Shown here piece after piece: positions 26,454 through 34,349 of a DNA stretch of 64,000 nucleotides. A model generated the notes under the pieces. That model saw only the letters and a program-made list of their open reading frames with translations. It was not told the DNA's origin and did no database searches. Position numbers and translations under genes: made by a program. Source of the DNA: Pseudomonadales bacterium. GTDB taxonomy: Bacteria > Pseudomonadota > Gammaproteobacteria > Pseudomonadales > Azotimanducaceae. The stretch lies in contig JAWKZN010000002.1 of assembly GCA_041395945.1 (NCBI GenBank), positions 62,001-126,000 on the forward strand. The letters run 5' to 3'. Every line of letters begins with the position of its first letter. The first letter of the stretch is position 1.

Positions 26454-27641
26454 ATGAGCGATTCTTCTGAAATCGCAAGAAGATGCATGCCCGGGCTTAC
26501 GCGACGCAGGTTGTTATCTGGCGTAGGATTCAGCGCCTTCATCATGAGCATTCCTGGGTGCGAAAGAGGATCAGATGGCAGATGGCCAAAACCAAATGGC
26601 CAAACGCTGATCTCAAACCCTACGTTGTTGCCTTCTCCTGCTGGCGACGAAGTGGTTTTTAGCGCGGAAGATTCCGAAAATCCACTGCATATTTTCAGAA
26701 TCCCAATTACCCGTCGAATGCAGCACTTAGCCGACCAACTGGCTCAGGGCACCGATTCAGCCACACACTTTGTCGACAGATGCATGGCTTACATCGACGG
26801 ATTCAGCGTTGGCATTGCTTCGCTATCCACCCCAGATGCAACAGCTCTCGAACGAGTAGGTGCCTGCGGTACGTTTACCAACACGCTCCTCGCGCTGAGC
26901 CGCTGTAGAGGAATTCGGGGCCGATACGTAGGACTATACAATTTTCCGCCTGGAGACGGACACACTCTATGCGAACTACACATCGACAATCGATGGATGC
27001 TGTTTGATCCCACAACTCATGTCTACTTCATCGACGGGGATAGAGAAAAAGCACGCCCGCTCTCATATCATGAAGTGCATCGGTATTTTTTGTTCAACTC
27101 ACCTATAAAGCGTATCGGAGGGAATCACAGAAGCGGAATCGATCTGTACAGTAGTGGGGAGATCTATCAGACTGCTGACCCACAAGGAATTATCGGACCG
27201 GGTCTGCCAATGATCTTCCCGCTTTCTCTAGATACAAGAGCAATGCCTGTACTGAGAAAAGAAGGTTTCGGGCCTAAGTTTCAAGGATCGAATTTCATCG
27301 GAGCTGCATCAACGAATCAGCAACAGTTGTGGACACTATCAGGATTGGATATTGGCGGAAGCTACGAGTTTTCGATTAGACCCAATTGGATTGGCGGTGA
27401 TCTTGCCCCGGACGATCGGGAATTTCGACTTGACTATTCATTGGAGGGTGGTCTGGCTATCAATACGCCTGCATCCCTCCTCGACTTTTCGAAGTTGCCG
27501 CTAGAAAATTGGACATTGAGGTTTAGCGCTTCCCAAACTGAAGTGCGATTGCTACTAACTCATCCATATAGAGGGCCAGAATTTCGATACTTCCACGCAT
27601 TGGAGTATCGCCTCAGACCTCTAGATCATCTCCCCTCATGA
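26454..27641 (+). CDS. Tat-signal lipoprotein with transglutaminase-like domain (copy 2)
   Basis: A 395-residue paralogue of the preceding gene. ATG 26454 has AGGAGG four bases before CTA-ATG. It carries LTRRRLLSGVGF (Tat motif) and a lipobox at Cys36 (SIPGC). The catalytic positions fall at exactly the same numbers as in copy 1: Cys138, His170 and Asp185. The C-terminal domain ends LRFSASQTEVRLLLTHPYRG and is intact. The gene is visibly richer in A+T than its neighbours, which suggests a separate origin or drift rather than a very recent duplication. The 167 bases between the copies hold no gene. Confidence 0.77.
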   Translation: MSDSSEIARRCMPGLTRRRLLSGVGFSAFIMSIPGCERGSDGRWPKPNGQTLISNPTLLPSPAGDEVVFSAEDSENPLHIFRIPITRRMQHLADQLAQGTDSATHFVDRCMAYIDGFSVGIASLSTPDATALERVGACGTFTNTLLALSRCRGIRGRYVGLYNFPPGDGHTLCELHIDNRWMLFDPTTHVYFIDGDREKARPLSYHEVHRYFLFNSPIKRIGGNHRSGIDLYSSGEIYQTADPQGIIGPGLPMIFPLSLDTRAMPVLRKEGFGPKFQGSNFIGAASTNQQQLWTLSGLDIGGSYEFSIRPNWIGGDLAPDDREFRLDYSLEGGLAINTPASLLDFSKLPLENWTLRFSASQTEVRLLLTHPYRGPEFRYFHALEYRLRPLDHLPS

Positions 27642-27731
27642 GTTCGAGCTTAGTTAAGACGATGCCTCCCTCGACCGCGAGGAATGGCTCCAGTAAACGA
27701 CTACGATCTAAGCTCGCAATGGAACGTCAAA

Positions 27732-29648
27732 ATGTGCGGATTACTTGGAATTGCTAGCTCAGTCAAAGACGCGCGAAGTCTCGCATCGTTAACTGAACGA
27801 GGACTGAAGCAGATCATTCACCGCGGTCCCGACGATTTCGGTCTGTTCGTTGATGAGCAGAATCGTGTTGTCTTCGGCCACCGCCGCCTGGCAATAATCG
27901 ATCCTGAGCATGGCCAGCAGCCGATGCACTCGGAGGACGGCAACCTTACCATTGTATTCAACGGGGCGATCTACAACTATCTCGAGCTGAGGAGAGAACT
28001 GATCGCGCTAGGCCATCCTATTCATTCCTATTCCGATACCGAGGTGATCATCTACGCCTATCGACAATGGGGTGAAAACTGCGTGAAGCGATTCCTTGGC
28101 ATGTTTGCATTCGCAATATGGGATCGCACCAGGCGCAGGATCTTTTGCTCGCGAGATCGGATAGGCATCAAGCCATTTTATTACTCATTCGACGGGCGGA
28201 ACTTCGTCTTCGCCTCAGAAATCAAGGCGATCCTCGCGACGGGTCTGGTTCGCGCTGAGTCAAACACGGAGGGGCTTCAGGACTACCTGACGTTCCAGTT
28301 CTGTCTAGGTGAAAAGACGCTTTTCAAACGGATCCGCAAACTCGAGCCTGGGCACTCATTGACAGTGCACCTGGGTGGGGATCGCTTGTCTCTAACTGTG
28401 AAGCAGTACTGGGACCTCCAGTACGATATTGACGATGAGCATGATGAAGCCTGGTTCGCGGACCACCTTGCCGGCTTGATAGAAGACTCTGTCAGGATTC
28501 ATCTCCGTTCGGATGTCCCACTTGGCGCGCACCTTTCGGGAGGCCTGGATTCCAGCGTGGTGGTGAGCCTGGCAGCCGGGCTGCTCAAGGGCGAGCGTGT
28601 CAAGACTTTCACTGGAGCCTTCCCGGAAGGTCCGCAGTACGACGAGACCAGTTACGCACAGATCGTGGCCGCATTCGCAGGCACTGATTACCATGAGACT
28701 TACATCAATGGCGCTGAGCTCCCGGACGTATTGCCCAAGCTCATGTATTTCATGGATGAGCCACTAGCCGGACCGGGAGTTATTCCACAGTACTACGTAT
28801 CAAAACTGGCCTCCGAGCATGTCAAAGTTGTCCTCGGTGGCCAGGGAGGCGATGAACTGTTCATCGGATACGCCCGATACCTCGTCGCCTACCTCGAAAA
28901 GTGCCTCTATGGGGCCATATTCGAAACAGCACAGGACCACCGCTATGCAGTCACACTCGAATCCATCGTACCGAACCTGCCAATATTGCAGACCTACACT
29001 CCCATGCTGCAGGGCTTGTGGCACGACGGTCTTTTTGCCAGCAGTGACAAGCGCTACTTCAAACTGATCGATCGCAGCGAAGGCATGAGTCATCTGTTCA
29101 CACCCGAAGTGACTCAAAGCCACTACAAACCCTATGAATCCTTCGCTTCCATTTTCAATCGCGAAGGCCTCCACTCACTCATCAACCAGATGACCTACTT
29201 CGATATGAAAGGTTCTCTTCCGGCTCTTTTGCATGTAGAAGACCGAACAAGTATGGCCGCTTCAATCGAATCGCGTGTACCACTTCTGGATCATCGGATC
29301 GTCGAATTCATGGCACGTATCCCTCCCAATGTGAAATTCGCTGGCGGGCGGATGAAACATCTGTTCAAAGAGTCCGTGCGAAATTCCGTGCCCCCGGAGA
29401 TCTTCGCTCGTAAGGACAAGATGGGTTTCCCAACCCCCTTGACACAATGGACTAAGGGAGTCGCCAAAGATTTCGTCCTGGACACCCTCCTTTCCAACCG
29501 CGTCCGTGAGCGAGGAATTTATAATCTCCCCGCTCTGGAGGGGGCGATAGGCAGCGAGCGTGAATTCGGCAGGGTAGTCTGGGGCCTGTTGTGTCTCGAA
29601 CTCTGGCACCGAACGTTCATTGATGGCGATTCGCACTTCAGTGTCTGA
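27732..29648 (+). CDS. AsnB-type glutamine amidotransferase (candidate sugar amidase of the WbpS kind)
   Basis: A 638-residue asparagine-synthase-family protein. I start at ATG 27732 so that the catalytic Cys is residue 2 (MCGLLGIAS). The class II glutaminase domain (1-200) has HRGPDD, GHRRLAI, NGAIYNY and SYSDTEVI. The synthetase domain has the PP-loop HLSGGLDSSVV and GGQGGDELF. Within polysaccharide loci such proteins amidate uronic acids, for example WbpS of P. aeruginosa O6, rather than free aspartate. The wbp uronic-acid pathway here supports that reading. It overlaps the next glycosyltransferase by about 25 bases. Confidence 0.88.
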   Translation: MCGLLGIASSVKDARSLASLTERGLKQIIHRGPDDFGLFVDEQNRVVFGHRRLAIIDPEHGQQPMHSEDGNLTIVFNGAIYNYLELRRELIALGHPIHSYSDTEVIIYAYRQWGENCVKRFLGMFAFAIWDRTRRRIFCSRDRIGIKPFYYSFDGRNFVFASEIKAILATGLVRAESNTEGLQDYLTFQFCLGEKTLFKRIRKLEPGHSLTVHLGGDRLSLTVKQYWDLQYDIDDEHDEAWFADHLAGLIEDSVRIHLRSDVPLGAHLSGGLDSSVVVSLAAGLLKGERVKTFTGAFPEGPQYDETSYAQIVAAFAGTDYHETYINGAELPDVLPKLMYFMDEPLAGPGVIPQYYVSKLASEHVKVVLGGQGGDELFIGYARYLVAYLEKCLYGAIFETAQDHRYAVTLESIVPNLPILQTYTPMLQGLWHDGLFASSDKRYFKLIDRSEGMSHLFTPEVTQSHYKPYESFASIFNREGLHSLINQMTYFDMKGSLPALLHVEDRTSMAASIESRVPLLDHRIVEFMARIPPNVKFAGGRMKHLFKESVRNSVPPEIFARKDKMGFPTPLTQWTKGVAKDFVLDTLLSNRVRERGIYNLPALEGAIGSEREFGRVVWGLLCLELWHRTFIDGDSHFSV

Positions 29649-30870
29649 GCCCGACGGTTTCGGTCGTGGTGTGCTGCTCCTCACTACCGACCGCCAGATA
29701 GATAGACGGATACTCCTCGGTGCGGACAGTCTGAGGCGTCTAGGCTGGCACGCCACAATCGTCGCAATGCCACTCGACACACCCTACGAAGAGGATCCAC
29801 AGATACAGCGGATAGGGCCTGCCGGTACAGCCGTAACCCGAGAAAGCCTGGTAGTTCACTGCTATCGGCTGCTGCGACGCCTGCTCGGAACCAATAGAGG
29901 CCCCATTCGATCGTTGAAGAGTCTCACCTGGCGCTTTCTGGTCAATCCTGAGCGCTTTTATGAGCGGCTGTTCTGGCCGTCGATCGCAGACAGGAAATGT
30001 GACGTTATCGTGGCCAACGATCTGCCGATGCTGCCGGTTGCGGCAAAACTTGCCGAGCAGTCCGGCGCCCGTCTCGTATACGACAGCCACGAACTCTACA
30101 GCGAGCAGGAGTTTTCAGAGCGGGAAAAAGAGCGCTGGAGCCGGATCGAGGCGAAGTACATCCATCGCTGCTCTGCGGTGATCACGGTGAATGAGTCGAT
30201 CGCTTCAGAGCTGACCCGCAGATACGACGTCGCTCCGGTACATGTGATCCTTAATGCCGAGCGCAGCAGCAATCCACCAACCCGATCAGCCTACTTTCAT
30301 GATCGCTATGGTCTGCCGGAGACGACCGGCGTGCTGTTGTTTCAGGGGGGAATGACGAGCGGACGCAATATCGAGACACTGGTTCGCAGCATGTCGATGG
30401 TGAACTCCGACATCGCATTGGTGCTCATGGGTGATGGTGAACTGTCAAGCAGTCTTGAATCACTCGTGAAGCGACTGCAACTTCAGGACCGTGTTTATCT
30501 CCACCCCGCAGTGCCGCAGTCCGATCTCCTCGCTAGAACCGCAGCAGCGAGCGCAGGCGTCATTCCCTACCTGGCTACCTGCCTTAACAACTACTACTGC
30601 ACGCCGAACAAACTGTTCGAGTTCATTGCCGCTGGCGTACCTATTCTGGCAAGTGAATTGCCTGAACTGTCGAAATTCGTCAATGGATGGGAAATCGGGC
30701 TTGTGGGGGACACCAGCACTCCGGAACATACAGCCCACCTGATCGATCAGTTTTTCGCAGATGACAAACGCCTGGAAACATTCCGGCACAACGTCGAGAG
30801 CGCAAGACTCGAGATCAACTGGGAAACGGAAGAGAAAAAGCTCATCAACATCTTCGATTCACTGCCATGA
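29623..30870 (+). CDS. GT4-type glycosyltransferase
   Basis: A 415-residue GT-B enzyme similar to the one at 20458-21825: GVLLLTTDRQIDRRILLGAD, VIVANDLPMLPVAAKLA, LVYDSHELYSEQEFSE, LLFQGGMTSGRNIETLVRSM and NNYYCTPNKLFEFIAAGVP. The start is ambiguous among ATG 29623 and GTG 29641, both overlapping the AsnB-like gene. The stop overlaps the next gene as ATGA. Donor and acceptor are unknown. Confidence 0.88.
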   Translation: MAIRTSVSEPDGFGRGVLLLTTDRQIDRRILLGADSLRRLGWHATIVAMPLDTPYEEDPQIQRIGPAGTAVTRESLVVHCYRLLRRLLGTNRGPIRSLKSLTWRFLVNPERFYERLFWPSIADRKCDVIVANDLPMLPVAAKLAEQSGARLVYDSHELYSEQEFSEREKERWSRIEAKYIHRCSAVITVNESIASELTRRYDVAPVHVILNAERSSNPPTRSAYFHDRYGLPETTGVLLFQGGMTSGRNIETLVRSMSMVNSDIALVLMGDGELSSSLESLVKRLQLQDRVYLHPAVPQSDLLARTAAASAGVIPYLATCLNNYYCTPNKLFEFIAAGVPILASELPELSKFVNGWEIGLVGDTSTPEHTAHLIDQFFADDKRLETFRHNVESARLEINWETEEKKLINIFDSLP

Positions 30871-32123
30871 AAGTACTGGTGATCTATCAGTACTATCAGG
30901 ACCGGACTGCCCCGGGACACTCCCTCGTCTATGAGCTGACCCAGCATCTGGCGGAGTGTGGGCACGAGGTGACGGTCGTATCCGGAGAAACCGGCTACAT
31001 GGATCCTCAGCAACCAACCATCCCCTGGCATCGCCGGCTGGTGAGGCGGGAGGTTGATGGCAATGTAACAGTCATCCGGACCTATACGTACTCCGAACTG
31101 CATCGAAGCTATCTGGGTCGTCTGTTGAGCTTCATTTCGTTCTCTCTGACCAGTCCCTTTGGCCTCCTGCTGGCGGGTCGACACGATGTGGCCCTGGCAT
31201 CGTCCCCTCCGATCTTTCCGGTGTTCATCGCCTGGCTGTTCTGCAGAATCCGGCGCATTCCCTTCGTACTCGAGGTCCGCGACCTGTGGCCCGACTCCGC
31301 TGTGCAGATGGGGATTCTGAAAAACCGGCACCTCATCGCGATCATGCGGTGGATGGAACGGAAACTGTACGACGGATCAAAGAAGATTATCGCACTGACC
31401 CAGGGCATCCACGACGATATCTGCAGGCGCGGCTGGTCGCGAGACAAGGTAGAACTCGTCACCTGCGGGGTGGATTCATCCCGGCTCTACCCGGACGAAA
31501 ATGCGCGATCCGCAACACGCGAGCGCTTCAACTGGAACGACCGAACTGTCGTTCTTTACTTCGGCGCCCTTGGTGAAGCCAACAACATTCCAGTCATTCT
31601 TAGAGCTGCGAAGCGTCTCGAAACATCCTCCGAATTCCTGTTTGTACTCGTCGGTAATGGAATGAAACGGGATGAGACCGCCAGATGGATGGCGAAAATG
31701 CAGATCAAAAACATACAGTTGCTTCCTCCAGTACCGAAGGAACACGCGCGCGCCTACATCAACGCCGCGGACATCTGCCTGGCAACTCTGCGCGACATCC
31801 CCCTCTTCGATGGCGCTATTCCTACAAAAATGATCGACTACATGGCCTGTAGCCGTCCTGTACTCTGCGGCATTCGCGGTGAGGCACAGCAGATAATCGA
31901 ATCTTCCGGCGCAGGGTTATCGTTCGTACCCGACTCGGATGAGCAACTTGCCGAGCAACTTCTGGAACTGGCAGCCAATCCCGGGTTGAGGCAGGAAATG
32001 GGCGCTAAAGGTCTCGAATTTGTTCAGCAGCGCTTCTCTGCAGGCGAGATGCGTGAACATGCCGAAAATACCCTCCAGCAGGCGGCGGATCCGGAATATG
32101 TGAAAGTCGCCAACGGCTGCTGA
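30867..32123 (+). CDS. GT4 glycosyltransferase, WbuB-like
   Basis: A 418-residue GT-B enzyme. The N-terminal YYQDRTAPGHSLVYELTQHL, the hydrophobic hairpin FSLTSPFGLLLAGRHDVAL and FVLEVRDLWPDSAVQMG are typical of the WbuB-like subgroup that acts on undecaprenyl-linked acceptors. The donor domain has YFGALGEANNIPVILRAA and DIPLFDGAIPTKMIDYMAC. Coupled by ATGA to the gene before and separated by two bases from the gene after. Confidence 0.9.
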   Translation: MKVLVIYQYYQDRTAPGHSLVYELTQHLAECGHEVTVVSGETGYMDPQQPTIPWHRRLVRREVDGNVTVIRTYTYSELHRSYLGRLLSFISFSLTSPFGLLLAGRHDVALASSPPIFPVFIAWLFCRIRRIPFVLEVRDLWPDSAVQMGILKNRHLIAIMRWMERKLYDGSKKIIALTQGIHDDICRRGWSRDKVELVTCGVDSSRLYPDENARSATRERFNWNDRTVVLYFGALGEANNIPVILRAAKRLETSSEFLFVLVGNGMKRDETARWMAKMQIKNIQLLPPVPKEHARAYINAADICLATLRDIPLFDGAIPTKMIDYMACSRPVLCGIRGEAQQIIESSGAGLSFVPDSDEQLAEQLLELAANPGLRQEMGAKGLEFVQQRFSAGEMREHAENTLQQAADPEYVKVANGC

Positions 32124-32125
32124 GA

Positions 32126-33004
32126 ATGTCTGCACAATCGGGAATACGCGTGGCCGTCCTTGGCGTCTCAAGCCAGCTTGGTGTACCACTCGTTCTTGCA
32201 CTGTCCAAAGCCGGTCACCAGGTATCCGGGATCTCTCGCGCCACCACAGCACGCGCACCATGCGATATCCATGTCTATGACCCTGATACTCACAAATTCA
32301 AACCTCCCCTGGCCGGAGTCACAGCAATCATATCTCTGGCACCCCTGCCTAACATCCCTGATGTCCTGGATATTGCAACCGCTCTCCATGCCACAAGGAT
32401 CATCGCATTTGGCTCGACCGGTGTTTTCAGCAAGGAGACTTCGACTTCTGATATCGAGCGCAGGTTCGTCAGGGACCAACTCAACGCGGAACGTCTGCTG
32501 GCGAGGAACTCACAGGAACGGCAAATAAACTGGACTCTTTTCAGACCGACTATGATCTATGGAGCAGATGCCGATCAGAATGTGACATTCATTAGCAACG
32601 TAATACGGAAGTGCGGTTTTTTTCCGATACCCATAGGTGCCAACGGTTTGAGACAACCGGTGCATGTCAATGACCTCGCAACTGCTTGTGTTGCCGCCAT
32701 CGATAGGCCCGCTACATTCAACCGCGCCTACAACCTCGGCGGCGGCGAGACCATCAGATATTCAGAAATGGTCCGAAGGATCAGCCGGGCGGCCGGACGT
32801 CGCAGTATTATTCTTCCTGTTCCCCGCTTTTTATACCGCTGGATAGTTGGCCTGCTGAAGTTTTTACCCGGACTCGACTACATAAGAGTGGAAATGATCG
32901 ATCGAATGTTCGTGGATCTGATTGCAGATAACACACAAGCGCACGACGACTTCGGATTCCAACCACATCCATTTCAACCCGAGAGGGTAGTGAGGCTGGA
33001 GTAA
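32126..33004 (+). CDS. NAD-dependent epimerase/dehydratase-like protein
   Basis: A 292-residue SDR-fold protein with a degenerate dinucleotide motif (VLGVSSQLGVPLV in place of GxxGxxG). It has FGSTGVFSKETST, where the usual YxxxK is not obvious, then FRPTMIYG, PVHVNDLATACVAAI and YNLGGGETIRYSEM. Similar proteins sit beside WecA/WbpL-type genes and may reduce a nucleotide sugar or a lipid-linked sugar. Last gene of the 12.3-33.0 kb run. Confidence 0.75.
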   Translation: MSAQSGIRVAVLGVSSQLGVPLVLALSKAGHQVSGISRATTARAPCDIHVYDPDTHKFKPPLAGVTAIISLAPLPNIPDVLDIATALHATRIIAFGSTGVFSKETSTSDIERRFVRDQLNAERLLARNSQERQINWTLFRPTMIYGADADQNVTFISNVIRKCGFFPIPIGANGLRQPVHVNDLATACVAAIDRPATFNRAYNLGGGETIRYSEMVRRISRAAGRRSIILPVPRFLYRWIVGLLKFLPGLDYIRVEMIDRMFVDLIADNTQAHDDFGFQPHPFQPERVVRLE

Positions 33005-33041
33005 ACGGTTCCGCTACACATCAGCCACCCAGCGACCGTTT
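33003..33041 (+). terminator. Weak candidate terminator
   Basis: AAACGGT (33003-33009) overlaps the stop codon and pairs with ACCGTTT (33035-33041), followed by one further T. The loop is 25 bases. It lies between convergent genes. Confidence 0.3.
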
Positions 33042-33118
33042 TACGAAATATGTACTGTGAACGTTTCGGGAATCCTGACTATCCGATTCTGTACCGTCGA
33101 TTGATGCAAAATCTCTAG

Positions 33119-34315
33119 TCAAATCATTTCCGAAAGGTTTTCTCTCCGCTCTCCAGAAAAATTCCACGATATTCCGACGCCCAGCGCAACGGGCAACCAG
33201 AACAGGAACCAGGTTTCACCCACCTTATCGATGAGCTCATGCCCATCGAGCAGGTATGAAGACAGTGCAGTTGCCATTAGCGCGACCAGCAACTTGGCAT
33301 CGGGGATTTCGAAGCGCCGGTAGGCGTATACCAGGACCATCAATATCAGGGCCAGAAACAGGGCAAGCGCAACCAGTCCACCTTGAAAGGCTACGGCGAG
33401 ATACATGTTGTGCGGGTGTTGGAAAACTTCGCCATTCAGCTCAACGGAGTCTGGTGTGGCAAGCCCGGCGCCGAACAGCAGTCCACTTTCCAACAGTCTG
33501 TTCCAGACTGCACTCCAGATCTCAAGACGAAAACTGTCTCCGCGGGGCAGCACCAGTTCTACAGTGTCTTCGTTAATGGCGAGGCCGGCGATCAGCGCAA
33601 TGGCTACGCACAGCATTCCAAGAATCGCAATCGGAAAACTTCTTTTATCCCGGATAAACGTCGCGAACAGATACACAACTATACCGATGCTGCACGATAC
33701 CCAGACATTGCGTGATCCAGTGAGAGAAATAGCAACGAATACTGGAGCCATGGCAATCAACGCCACCGATCTCCAGAGGGTTGACCTGTCGGAAAGGAGC
33801 GTCTGCAGCAGGAACAGCACGACAATCGAAAGTATCAGTCCAGCCACTACGGGGTGATCAAGCTGACCAAACCCTCTGAGTCGGTATGTTTCCGGCGGAT
33901 CAAGATAAAATCCAGCCACTGCAATCAATGCCACCAATCCACCCACTATGCCCAGCGCTCGACTCATCCAGCGCTGAACCTGGCCACGCAGCTGGCATTC
34001 AGCAAGGGCCACTACAAAAGAAAATATGAGAACACCTCTGGTAAGCGTTGATACCAGTTCCCGTCCTGAAAACGGATCGGACCAGAAGGTGCTGATGCAC
34101 AAATAGCTGACCAGAACCAGGACAAGCCAGATCAGACGCGATTCGAAGACGTCACCCCACATCCGCGCACTGACTAACATCGAGAGGGCGAGAATATAGG
34201 TCGGGTAACTCGCCGCGCTTTGCGAACTCAGCGTCAGAACCGCAACGAAACTGGTAACCACGAGAATCGCATTGAGTTGAATTCTGTCGAAGCGCAGCGC
34301 CCGCAGTCTTTGCAT
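33119..34315 (-). CDS. O-antigen ligase/polymerase-family membrane protein (WaaL-like)
   Basis: A 398-residue protein with about eleven hydrophobic helices. The large periplasmic segment carries GSRNVWVS and HPHNMYLAVAFQGGLVALAL, the conserved WaaL/Wzy_C region with its histidine. It would join a finished lipid-linked glycan to lipid A-core, or polymerise repeat units. Ligase is favoured because the locus has a Wzm/Wzt exporter. It lies 34 bases after the wbpM-like gene on the minus strand. Confidence 0.85.
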   Translation of the reverse strand: MQRLRALRFDRIQLNAILVVTSFVAVLTLSSQSAASYPTYILALSMLVSARMWGDVFESRLIWLVLVLVSYLCISTFWSDPFSGRELVSTLTRGVLIFSFVVALAECQLRGQVQRWMSRALGIVGGLVALIAVAGFYLDPPETYRLRGFGQLDHPVVAGLILSIVVLFLLQTLLSDRSTLWRSVALIAMAPVFVAISLTGSRNVWVSCSIGIVVYLFATFIRDKRSFPIAILGMLCVAIALIAGLAINEDTVELVLPRGDSFRLEIWSAVWNRLLESGLLFGAGLATPDSVELNGEVFQHPHNMYLAVAFQGGLVALALFLALILMVLVYAYRRFEIPDAKLLVALMATALSSYLLDGHELIDKVGETWFLFWLPVALGVGISWNFSGERRENLSEMI

Positions 34316-34349
34316 GATGTTACCGTGGTCCTGCCAGTTCCAGGTTGGC

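Noticed and set aside
27732..29648. Housekeeping asparagine synthetase
   Set aside because: Position among glycosyltransferases and a second copy nearby favour a sugar amidotransferase, although activity on aspartate cannot be excluded from sequence.
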